Assembly (NCBI GenBank): GCA_022791635.1
Contig: JAAVZL010000027.1
Span: 20,698 to 84,697, forward strand
Source: Lachnospiraceae bacterium
GTDB taxonomy: Bacteria > Bacillota > Clostridia > Lachnospirales > Lachnospiraceae
Direction: 5' to 3'
DNA length: 64,000 nucleotides
The translations under genes and the position numbers were made by a program. Below are positions 38,737-46,481 of this stretch, piece by piece (the first letter of the stretch is position 1; every line of letters starts with the position of its first letter). The notes under the pieces are model-generated. The model did no database searches, had not been told where the DNA came from, and saw nothing but the letters and a program-made list of their open reading frames with translations.

Positions 38737-39816
38737 TCATCGATAGCAGTTTCCTTCTACGACGGTATACTGCCCGGAGGCGCAGGCCTCCTTTAAGCTC
38801 CTTCCAAATACCTGCACTGCCTTGTCCTTCTCAAACAGCTCTATCTGATCTTGCAAAATCCGAATGCCGTAGATTGCGTTGTCAATATCCTCCTGCTTCT
38901 CCAACCTCTCATTACATTCAACCACCAGCACACAGCGCTCTTTGTTCGGACTGTATTCGGGTATCACTCCGGACAGTATTTCACCAAATGAAGGATATTT
39001 CACAGACAGAGCTTCGCCGATCACATACGTACCGTCCGTATGTTTATCCACGATCAGGCAGGGCACCTTGCGGAACAAAACCTCCTTTGGCAAAGTTGCA
39101 TGCCCGAACGGCCAATAGGCATCCTCACAGAAGCTTTCGATATGTCTGATAATCCCCTCTATATCCTTTTTCCAGTCATATGCAAACAAATCTTCCACAC
39201 CCCAATGGGTATAATACCGCCCGGTCTTATCCGCATAAAGATATTTCGATATCTGTTTATCCTCTGCAAAATCATGTGTTTGGGGACGCTTCACCACCGT
39301 TGCCTCAACCGTCTGATTTTCAAAGGGACAGTTTACAATCTTGTAATTGCCCCAAAACCGGAAACACCCCCGATCCTCTATCCACAGAGCCACCAGAATA
39401 TCAAAGGGAAGCTCTGAAAGGTACTGCCATACCTCTTCATACACATGGTCCTCCTCGTTCAGCCAGGTATATGTTCCCTCTCTGGAGAAATGCATTGCCG
39501 TTAAGGCATACTTCAGCTCTTTGCTTATAGAGGTAATTGGCATTCTTGTATGAATGTCAAATTCTTTCACCTCCACACAATACCAGTCCTTCTCACTGAC
39601 AAAAGAAAGTCCTTGACTCTTTAACAGGCTCACGCTCTCTTTATCCCGAAAAGGCGGCTTTCCCTCTCCCTCATCAGAAGCCCAGGTCAGAAGATCCTCA
39701 AAATCGCGTGCCGATGCCGGTCTGTCCTTCCATTCCCCCTCATCCGCCTTCGGATCAGAAAAAAGCGTCATAGCCACTTTGAACTCTTCTTGTGTATACA
39801 TCCGCAGCTTTATCAT
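38737..39816 (-). CDS. Unrecognised protein of about 359 residues in the orphan operon
   Basis: No family recognised. It is rich in aromatic residues, has the stretch CVEVKEFDIHTRMP (residues 79-92 or so), a Trp-rich middle (FRFWGNYKI) and a C-terminal VVECNERLEKQEDIDNAIYGIRIL. No membrane segment. ATG 39816 is chosen over one 14 codons upstream because AAGGAGGTAATTTT directly precedes it. That ribosome site is buried in a 17-pair inverted repeat (39818-39869), so its translation may be controlled. It is 92 bases upstream of the next gene in the operon. Confidence 0.8.
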   Translation of the reverse strand: MIKLRMYTQEEFKVAMTLFSDPKADEGEWKDRPASARDFEDLLTWASDEGEGKPPFRDKESVSLLKSQGLSFVSEKDWYCVEVKEFDIHTRMPITSISKELKYALTAMHFSREGTYTWLNEEDHVYEEVWQYLSELPFDILVALWIEDRGCFRFWGNYKIVNCPFENQTVEATVVKRPQTHDFAEDKQISKYLYADKTGRYYTHWGVEDLFAYDWKKDIEGIIRHIESFCEDAYWPFGHATLPKEVLFRKVPCLIVDKHTDGTYVIGEALSVKYPSFGEILSGVIPEYSPNKERCVLVVECNERLEKQEDIDNAIYGIRILQDQIELFEKDKAVQVFGRSLKEACASGQYTVVEGNCYR

Positions 39817-39817
39817 A

Positions 39818-39869
39818 AAATTACCTCCTTGTTTGTTCTTGATTTTACAACAAAACAAGGAGGTAATTT
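39818..39869 (-). promoter_or_regulatory. Hairpin that would mask a ribosome-binding site
   Basis: AAATTACCTCCTTGTTT (39818-39834) is perfectly complementary to 39853-39869, a 17-pair stem with an 18-base loop. On the minus strand the 3' arm contains AAGGAGGT, the ribosome site of the gene starting at 39816, and the 5' arm contains its exact anti-sequence ACCTCC. There is no T-run, so this looks like translational control and not termination. Confidence 0.75.
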
Positions 39870-39884
39870 GTCACTATAACTTCG

Positions 39885-41051
39885 TTATATTTGTAATTCC
39901 GGCTTTTCCCTCAATCCGTAAATCTCTCCCATGGCACGCATAACCGGCGCCCCAAAGGGCAGGGAGGCCTTCCGCAATTCCTCCTCCAGCTCCTCTGGCT
40001 CTCTGCTGCCCCTGCGCTTTTTTATCACCTCAAGGTACGCAAACATCGCCTCCTCCACCTGGCAGAGATCCTGGGTAAATTCTCCCAGATAGCTTTCCTT
40101 TGACAGCTGAGGCGTGATCTGATTGGACCGATACATGGCTTTGAATTCCCGCATCAAAATGTCCAGGTTATGATTTCTCTGAATGGTTGTAAAGAGAAAG
40201 CTGTTTTTCCACTGCTTTTCCCGGTCCCTCCAAAGCCTGGCGTTCATCTGAGCCGCCCGGTCCCGATCCAGCTCCCTTAACTCAACGCGCTCTGTCTTCT
40301 GATTTATCTTCACAAATTCTATCAGGGAGATAATACGCAGCATGGCGCACAGGTTCTCGGTATGCATGCGAAGGCTTAAAAGAGACAAAAGGAGCAGCCC
40401 CTGACTTCGAAAACAGTTGTATTCCTCCTGAAACGCTTGCAAAAGCTCTAGAATCTGCTCCCTCCTCTTTATGGAATCCCCTTCATCAAAGGCATAGGGA
40501 TAACGCTCCCCAAGGGGACGTTCCTCCTCTACCTCCTTTTTCACGGGAAGCTTGGGAAGGCCCTGTCCAAACTCCACCAGGAAGATCTCATACAGGGCGA
40601 TGCTAAAAAGCCACTCCACATAAGCTGTTTTTTTTGCCTTCTCGTCTTTGTCGGGAAGCCGGATATAACGAATGCATTCCCGCTCCATCACCTTCTGGGC
40701 CTTTGTTACCAAAAGATAGGAGGGCATCTCAAAGCTTAGCAAAAATCCCTCGTAGATCTCCCTGCTGTGACAATAGGGAGAATGCAAAAAGGCTTCCCTG
40801 TTTTTCTCCGGATCCAGGAAGCTTAGCACCTCCTCTCTGTCCTCCAGGATGTTGTCTCTTAGGTATTTCAAAAAGAAGGCGCCACGCCTCAGCTTTATTC
40901 CGATGGAAACCGCCAGGTTGCCGGTGAGAAGTCCGTTTAGGAATTTCAGCTGACCGGTGTTGCTTTTGGCTTCTTTGTCTATGTACTTTGATACGATTTC
41001 TTTGATTTCTTCTCTGGCTACTTCGATTTTTTTGCTTTTTTCTTCGTTCAT
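39885..41051 (-). CDS. Unrecognised helical protein of 388 residues
   Basis: No family recognised. It is predicted to be mostly alpha-helical and charged, with Leu-rich helices (LLLLSLLSLRMHTENLCAML at about 220-240) but no clear membrane segment or signal peptide. The middle has RDREKQWKNSFLFTTIQRN. Its start overlaps the stop of the J-domain/LRR gene by 4 bases, indicating translational coupling; the only clear break after it in the operon is the ribosome-masking hairpin. It may be a scaffold or adaptor; that is a guess from composition. Confidence 0.8.
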   Translation of the reverse strand: MNEEKSKKIEVAREEIKEIVSKYIDKEAKSNTGQLKFLNGLLTGNLAVSIGIKLRRGAFFLKYLRDNILEDREEVLSFLDPEKNREAFLHSPYCHSREIYEGFLLSFEMPSYLLVTKAQKVMERECIRYIRLPDKDEKAKKTAYVEWLFSIALYEIFLVEFGQGLPKLPVKKEVEEERPLGERYPYAFDEGDSIKRREQILELLQAFQEEYNCFRSQGLLLLSLLSLRMHTENLCAMLRIISLIEFVKINQKTERVELRELDRDRAAQMNARLWRDREKQWKNSFLFTTIQRNHNLDILMREFKAMYRSNQITPQLSKESYLGEFTQDLCQVEEAMFAYLEVIKKRRGSREPEELEEELRKASLPFGAPVMRAMGEIYGLREKPELQI

Positions 41052-42130
41052 AAGAGCTGTTCCTTTTCCATCGGTTCTTCCGTCGAAATCCCGGGGCTGA
41101 TAAAAATCTCTGCCTGTTCTTCACAAACGTTCTCTATCAGAGCTTTCTGCTCTTCATTGTTTACATAGATTCTTTTAAGCTTTGAACACCCTTTCCATGC
41201 ATCTTCTTTGATCTCATTCACACTTATGGGCAGGCGAATCTCTTCAAGAGCCGTCTTCATAAAAGCTTCTTTTCCAATGGTCTTTAAGCCCTCCCCAAGG
41301 GTTACTTTTTTTAAGTTCCAGCAGTATTTAAAAGCTCTGTCCCCGATTTTTGTTAAACCTTCCGGCAGGGTTACGGATTCCAGACTTATGCATCTGCAGA
41401 AGGCTCCGCAGAGTTTTCTCGCCTCATTGTTCGGCTTTGATTCCTGATGACAGGTTCTGGTGGTTCCCTCCGGACAGGAACAGAATCCATCCTCAATCTC
41501 TGTGACCCCCTTCTCAATCACCAGCTCCTTTAAGCCGCACTCTTTAAAGGAGGCTCTTGGGATCTTTTTTACGGCCTGTTCGCCCTCTCCTTTGATGATT
41601 ACCTGATTGAGCACTCCTTCGTCCGAATAGCGGCTCAAGCTTCCACACCATTGTCCGTATTCATAGAAAAAGCTGCTACCGTAATAGGTTTTTCCTGACT
41701 CCTCGTTCATAAAATAGGATTTGGGCTCCAGCAAATCCGCTGTCACAATCACATTATAAATGCCGCCTTTTGGCTCTTCTTTTCCCTCGGCTGCTTTCAC
41801 TCTTGTTCCTGCGGATCCTCCTCTGCCGTCTCTTCCCTTTATCTTGATCTCACATTCTTTTTTATAGGCTTTATACTCTCTTTCTTTCTCTCTCTGCGCA
41901 TTTTTCTCTTCAAAATATAGTTTCAGCTCCTCTTTCTTCTCCTTTTGCGCTTCCGTTAAAACATGGCTTAATTCTTTTGCTCTTTCCTCATTGCCCTTTG
42001 AATTATCAGGATGCACACGCTTTGTTTTTCTTTTTAGGTAGCTGATAAACTCCTTATAGGCTAATTTCACTTCTCCTGCGCACTCTTCATATGCCCTTAG
42101 TTCACTTTTTAAGCTTTCGCTAAATTCCAT
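41048..42130 (-). CDS. J-domain-like / leucine-rich-repeat (BspA type) protein
   Basis: 360 residues. The first 75 resemble a J domain: a basic helix KLAYKEFISYLKRKTKRV, then HPD at 40-42 and a second helix KELSHVLTEAQKEKKEEL. A charged linker follows, then LRR_5 (BspA-like) repeats: LKELVIEKGVTEIEDGF, LESVTLPEGLTKIGDRAF, LKKVTLGEGLKTIGKEAF and KLKRIYV. A Cys-rich loop (CSCPEGTTRTC) interrupts the repeats. No signal peptide, so unlike secreted BspA proteins it is intracellular. The HPD motif would recruit an Hsp70 ATPase and the repeats a client. RBS GGGGGAAAGGG. First gene of the orphan operon. Confidence 0.85.
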   Translation of the reverse strand: MEFSESLKSELRAYEECAGEVKLAYKEFISYLKRKTKRVHPDNSKGNEERAKELSHVLTEAQKEKKEELKLYFEEKNAQREKEREYKAYKKECEIKIKGRDGRGGSAGTRVKAAEGKEEPKGGIYNVIVTADLLEPKSYFMNEESGKTYYGSSFFYEYGQWCGSLSRYSDEGVLNQVIIKGEGEQAVKKIPRASFKECGLKELVIEKGVTEIEDGFCSCPEGTTRTCHQESKPNNEARKLCGAFCRCISLESVTLPEGLTKIGDRAFKYCWNLKKVTLGEGLKTIGKEAFMKTALEEIRLPISVNEIKEDAWKGCSKLKRIYVNNEEQKALIENVCEEQAEIFISPGISTEEPMEKEQLL

Positions 42131-42319
42131 CCCTTTCCCCCTAAATTCTTCTGCATTTTATTCATCTGTTCCTGATTTTTAGCTGCATAGGGGGATATAA
42201 AATACCCCTCCCTCTTGTCTTTCTTATCATACAACAAGCCAAAAACAAAAGGAAGGGGATTTCGTCCCTGTAACTCTATTATTTTTAGATTTTGGAGCTT
42301 ATGCATTCACCCCGTTCAT

Positions 42320-43411
42320 CTAATCCATATATTTAAGCCCTTCAATCCCGCGAATGCCAAGCCCAGGCTCTTCGGAGACCGAAATCTCTCTTTCCTCAAA
42401 GAGGGAGCCGCCCAGTATGGGATCCTCGCTGCAGAGCACCGGGCCGTCCAGGTCGATCTTGGTGATGATATTCTTGGCACAGGCAAGATGAACCGCAGCG
42501 TTGACGCTGATTTTCGCCTCCAGCATACAGCCGATCATACATTCTACCCCGTAGAGCTCCGCCGCTGTGGCAATCTTTAAGGCATTGTAAAGTCCGCCGC
42601 ATTTCATCAGCTTGATATTGATGAGATCCGCCGCTCCCATCTGCATAATCTTAACCGCATCTGTGGGAGAAAATACGCTCTCATCTGCCAGTACCGGCAC
42701 ATAGGACCGCTCGGTGACGAATTTCAGTCCCTCAAAATCATGGGCCGGCACCGGCTGCTCCACAAGCTCGATCCCCAGGCCCTTCTCCTGCATCTCGTTC
42801 AGAAGCCGCACCGCCTGCTTAGGAGCCCATGCCTGGTTTGCGTCAATGCGAATCCGGCGATCCGGTCCTGCCGCTTCCCGCACGGCGGACAAGCGGGCCA
42901 GATCCAGCTCCGGATTTACCCCTACCTTGACCTTTAAGGTGTCATAGCCACGCTCCACCGCATTTCTCGTATCCTCTGCCATCACTGCCGGATCATTGAC
43001 GCTGATGGTAATATCCGTCACGATCTTCTTTCGGCTTCCGCCAAAAAGCTTATACACGGGAAGCTTATAGAGCTGGCCATACAGATCGTAAAGGGCCATA
43101 TCCACGGCGGCCTTTGCGCTGGTGTTTTTTACAATGCAGCGGTTCACTGCCTGGATCAGATCCTCAAAATCATCCACGTCTCTTCCCACAATGGTTTTGA
43201 TGAGATGATCCTGAAGCGCGCCGATGATGGCTCCGGTGGTATCACCCGTTATGGCTCCGGTGGGCGGAGCCTCTCCGTAACCCACCTGCCCCGAATCCGT
43301 GTGAATTTCCACAATCACATCCTCCACACTGGATACGGAGCGCAGGGCCGTCTTAAAGGGTACCCGTAAGGGAACCGATAAAATTCCCAACCTCACTTCC
43401 GTAATCTTCAT
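42320..43411 (-). CDS. L-Ala-D/L-Glu type dipeptide epimerase (enolase superfamily)
   Basis: 363 residues. Catalytic KxK is K160/K162 in TLKVKVG, metal ligands are D190 (IDANQAW), E218 (LVEQP) and D243 (LADES), and the second lysine K267 is in INIKLMKCGG. All fit the dipeptide epimerase branch, which turns L-Ala-D-Glu from murein peptides into L-Ala-L-Glu. RBS AAAGGAG overlaps the end of the transglutaminase gene region. It is the last gene of a run with a transglutaminase-like protein and a DUF819 membrane protein. Confidence 0.92.
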   Translation of the reverse strand: MKITEVRLGILSVPLRVPFKTALRSVSSVEDVIVEIHTDSGQVGYGEAPPTGAITGDTTGAIIGALQDHLIKTIVGRDVDDFEDLIQAVNRCIVKNTSAKAAVDMALYDLYGQLYKLPVYKLFGGSRKKIVTDITISVNDPAVMAEDTRNAVERGYDTLKVKVGVNPELDLARLSAVREAAGPDRRIRIDANQAWAPKQAVRLLNEMQEKGLGIELVEQPVPAHDFEGLKFVTERSYVPVLADESVFSPTDAVKIMQMGAADLINIKLMKCGGLYNALKIATAAELYGVECMIGCMLEAKISVNAAVHLACAKNIITKIDLDGPVLCSEDPILGGSLFEEREISVSEEPGLGIRGIEGLKYMD

Positions 43412-43425
43412 AACAATCTCCTTTC

Positions 43426-44829
43426 TTATTCCAGTTCCTCACACAGCAAAACCTCTTTGGTGCGCTCAAATTCTCCGGCCCGAAGTCCCCTCTCTGCCGT
43501 CTCCATCTCTCCCAGCTGATTGTCATAGGGGTCGATCCGCCAGTGCACCTTGTCTACAGTAAAGGGCGCCTGGAAGGCATTGTTGGCCACCATCCGGTAG
43601 GCATCCAGATTTCCGAAATAAAATCTTCGCCTCTCCTCATTCTCCGCCCGCACTGCCGCAATGCCGTAAGAAGGATCCGCGTACAGCCATCCATAAGGCT
43701 CCACATAGAAGCGCACCCAGTCGTGAGCGCCACAGAAATCCGGCTCCGCCGTAAGGCCGCTCTGCCAGCAGGCCGGAATCCCCGCACAGCGGCACAGAGT
43801 CAAAAACAGCAGGGCAAACACACCGCAGTCTCCCGTAAAGCTTCTGGCGCAGGATTCCGCAATCTGCTCCAGTCCAAAATAGGCCGGCATAAAGGTATAC
43901 CGCATATGCAGCGTAATAAAATCATAAAATCGTCTGGCCTTCGTAAGAGGATCCGTAACCCCTTTCGTAAGCTCCGCCGCCAAATCCCGGATATAAGGGG
44001 TAAATACAATGTGAGGCAGCTCCTCACCCGTAAAAAAATCCGGCTGTGCACAGGCTTTTAAGCTTCCTTCCCTTTGCATAGCCTCCACATCATGATAGCA
44101 GGCCGTATGCACATAGGAGTACTCTACACAGAATTCCCTGTTTTCCTCAAGATGCGTTTCCCAGCAGATGGTCCTCTGGGGCGCATTCTCCGGGGCTATC
44201 CTTCCCCCCGCCGGAAAGACCTTCTCAATCACAATCTCACTTTGCTGCTCACAGGCCACCGGAATGGGCAGATGGGCGCGCACAAACATCCCCGGCTTAA
44301 AGACCTCATCCTTCATGCGCAGACCGGCCCGAATGCGAATATGGTTGCTGAGCCGCCCTCTCTCCCTCATTAGGCGAACGCTGCGATCGAGGATTCCTTC
44401 TCCTTCGGAGCCCTTTCCTGCACTCTCCACCCCGGGAAGCTTCATTTTGGCACGAAGGGCAAAGGCCGGCTCCGCCTTGCACATGCTCTGAAAAAAGCGG
44501 CCAAAAAAGCGGCGTTCTCCCCTAAGATAAATCCAACCGATCCTTCCGGCGTCCACACGCTCCTCAAACTCTTCTTCGGTAAAATCCAAAATATGCTCCC
44601 GGATAACCGCCAGAGCCTCCTCCCTGGTGTAGGGATAATCCTCTGGTCTTCGCAGAATCATTTCTCTTTGAGCCGTCAGACAGCAGCGCAGAGCTTTCGG
44701 CAGAGCTTCCCCCTCCAGACGCTTGTCAATCAGCCTCACGGCCCCTTCCAGATCTCCGGAAAGCTTAAGGCTTTGTATATCCTCCGGCAGCCCCACATGG
44801 AGATAGCGGAAATTTTCATTGATTCCCAT
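43426..44829 (-). CDS. Transglutaminase-like cysteine protease-fold protein
   Basis: 467 residues. The catalytic Cys is in TGDCGVFALLFLTLCRCAGIP, His in GAHDWVRFYV and Asp in YADPSYG, the triad of the transglutaminase-like superfamily. The first 290 residues are a family-specific region without signal peptide or membrane segment. Such proteins beside dipeptide epimerases probably trim imported murein peptides. ATG 44829 follows AGGAGGGTG; the GTG one codon earlier is less likely. Function is inferred from the triad and from the neighbours. Confidence 0.85.
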   Translation of the reverse strand: MGINENFRYLHVGLPEDIQSLKLSGDLEGAVRLIDKRLEGEALPKALRCCLTAQREMILRRPEDYPYTREEALAVIREHILDFTEEEFEERVDAGRIGWIYLRGERRFFGRFFQSMCKAEPAFALRAKMKLPGVESAGKGSEGEGILDRSVRLMRERGRLSNHIRIRAGLRMKDEVFKPGMFVRAHLPIPVACEQQSEIVIEKVFPAGGRIAPENAPQRTICWETHLEENREFCVEYSYVHTACYHDVEAMQREGSLKACAQPDFFTGEELPHIVFTPYIRDLAAELTKGVTDPLTKARRFYDFITLHMRYTFMPAYFGLEQIAESCARSFTGDCGVFALLFLTLCRCAGIPACWQSGLTAEPDFCGAHDWVRFYVEPYGWLYADPSYGIAAVRAENEERRRFYFGNLDAYRMVANNAFQAPFTVDKVHWRIDPYDNQLGEMETAERGLRAGEFERTKEVLLCEELE

Positions 44830-44854
44830 CACACCCTCCTATTCATGCATAAAA

Positions 44855-44896
44855 CAGTGGTTCTTCGCCCACCTTCTCATAGACGAAGAACCATTG
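44855..44896 (-). terminator. Hairpin between DUF819 and transglutaminase genes
   Basis: CAATGGTTCTTCG and CGAAGAACCACTG (minus-strand sense) form a 12-13 pair stem followed by TTTTATG. It may be a partial terminator that lowers expression of the two downstream genes. Confidence 0.6.
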
Positions 44897-44954
44897 AAAG
44901 CCTGTCCTCTTCAAAATTTTCACAGGAAACGCTATCCAAACGCTCCCTGTCCGG

Positions 44955-46139
44955 CTAAATGAACATCTGCATGAGATACCCCATAGCCAGACCGCAGAAG
45001 TTGCCGATGGCCGCTCCCAGAACTCCCATCAGTACGCCGATGCCGGCATAGGAGGGATTGTAGGCGGAGGCTACAATCGGCGCCGAGGCGCTTCCGCCGA
45101 TATTTGCCAGAGATGCGGTAGATACCATACAGCAATCCCAGTGGAACAGCTTGGACAAAAGATACATAATCACCACATGGATAATCATCACCACAAGGCC
45201 TGCCACGATCCACAGAGGCGCGCTCACCAGATCCACCAAAGTTGCGGTAGATGCCAGCAGAGATACCACTGCATACAGATAAATATTGGAGAGCTCTTCC
45301 ACGGCCGGTAGCTTTCCGAGAGGACTCAAAGCACAGATAAGTCCCAGAATCGTCACAAATACGGTGGTCAGAGTTCCCTTGTCAAACATGGCAAGTCCCA
45401 CTTCCTTAAGAGCCGTATTTCCCGCTGCACCAACCATCTGAGCAATAGCGGAAACCATCAGAGACAGGCCAATGAGGAAAATCCAGTCGCTGGCCGTCGC
45501 CCGCTTCTTCTCCTTCTCAATCTCTGCGTTGGCCGCATCCGCAACCTCCTGAAGCTTGGAGGTATCCGCCTTCACGGACTTATCCCACTTGCCTGCATAG
45601 CGAACCATAATCAGCAGCAAGGCAATCCATACGGAATAGTAAACCGTATCCACTGCCAGAGCGCAGCCGTAAGCGCCGGGATCAATGGTAAATGCCGCTT
45701 CCATAGCCGCCATATTGGCAGAGCCGCCGATCCAGGAAGCACACAGGGCTGCCATAGCCCCCCAGATGGTCTCGCCGCCGCCCAGGGCGCCCTTGAAAAC
45801 CAGGAACGCAATGAGGAATCCAAGCATAATGGATACGGCGCCGCCCATAAAGATGGCTACCATCCGCCCGCCCAGCTTTGCAAGCTTTCGGATATCACAG
45901 CGCAGCAGCATGACGAAAATCATGGCATACAAAAGATTGTTCTTCAATACGCCAAAGGCTGCGGAACAGCCCTCCGAATCAAACATCCCGATGGTGCAGA
46001 ACAGCATATTCAGCACATAAATCCATACAAGCGGCGGAACGTAATTAAATATCTTCCACTTGGTGTACTTCTCCGCAGCAAGGAGAATCCCTGCCAGGAA
46101 CATCAAAAACGCGATGTAGGTAAAACCATTTTGAATCAT
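44955..46139 (-). CDS. DUF819 family integral membrane protein
   Basis: About 394 residues with around ten to twelve hydrophobic segments and the DUF819 features GSANMAAMEAAF in the first half and ANIGGSASAPIVASAYNP in the second. B. subtilis YjcL is the usual reference, located beside a murein-peptide gene as here, so transport of muropeptides or related peptides is likely but not proven. ATG 46139 follows GGAAGGGAGTGGAG; the 19 extra upstream codons lack a ribosome site. Its own promoter lies 70-100 bases upstream. Confidence 0.9.
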   Translation of the reverse strand: MIQNGFTYIAFLMFLAGILLAAEKYTKWKIFNYVPPLVWIYVLNMLFCTIGMFDSEGCSAAFGVLKNNLLYAMIFVMLLRCDIRKLAKLGGRMVAIFMGGAVSIMLGFLIAFLVFKGALGGGETIWGAMAALCASWIGGSANMAAMEAAFTIDPGAYGCALAVDTVYYSVWIALLLIMVRYAGKWDKSVKADTSKLQEVADAANAEIEKEKKRATASDWIFLIGLSLMVSAIAQMVGAAGNTALKEVGLAMFDKGTLTTVFVTILGLICALSPLGKLPAVEELSNIYLYAVVSLLASTATLVDLVSAPLWIVAGLVVMIIHVVIMYLLSKLFHWDCCMVSTASLANIGGSASAPIVASAYNPSYAGIGVLMGVLGAAIGNFCGLAMGYLMQMFI

Positions 46140-46205
46140 AACTCCACTCCCTTCCTTTTGCAAAATGCACAGTTTTTTTTGTAAAACAAGCAACACATTG
46201 GTATA

Positions 46206-46235
46206 ATTATATAATACAATACTGTCTCATGTCAA
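46206..46235 (-). promoter_or_regulatory. Sigma-A promoter of the DUF819-transglutaminase-epimerase operon
   Basis: On the minus strand TTGACA (46235-46230) and TATAAT (46211-46206) are separated by 18 bases; both boxes match the consensus exactly. The family B palindrome lies just upstream. Confidence 0.75.
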
Positions 46236-46275
46236 GCAACGATTGGAAAACTCTCCAATCACTCCCAAAACTCCA

Positions 46276-46461
46276 AAAGGAGCCGCCGCAAAATAGGCCA
46301 GCAGCCATTTCCATATCCGGTGTACGGCTGTTCGCGTACAGACTGTCTGATATGAGCGGACATTTTTTTGCAATGTCCACACAGAATAGCCAGTCTGTAC
46401 GAGAACCGTCCGAACACCGGATATGGAAATGGCTGCTGGCCTATTTTGCGGCGGCTCCTTT
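46276..46461. repeat. Long palindrome, family B copy 2
   Basis: Arms of 48 bases (46276-46323 and 46414-46461) are perfectly complementary. The inner region pairs again (CGTACAGACTG / CAGTCTGTACG) and ends in GGACATT / AATGTCC. Conserved parts shared with 33462-33676 are ATATCCGGTGT, CGGCTGTTCGCG and CTGTCTGATATG. It fills most of the 342-base gap between the chemotaxis receptor and DUF819 genes and could terminate the receptor transcript. Confidence 0.85.
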
Positions 46462-46481
46462 CTGCAACATATAAAACATTT

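Noticed and set aside
39871..39888. ATAACTTCGTTATA sequence resembling part of a recombinase site
   Set aside because: Only one short half-like match with no partner arm or recombinase gene; a chance 5-6 base palindrome.
42109..42306. 65-codon minus-strand frame between the epimerase and J-domain genes
   Set aside because: The only purine-rich site (GGGGTGA) touches the ATG, it overlaps the J-domain gene start, and no family is recognised. It cannot be excluded as a small leader peptide.
46229..46474. 81-codon frame in the second family B palindrome
   Set aside because: Same reason as above; no ribosome site and it overlaps the promoter of the DUF819 gene.
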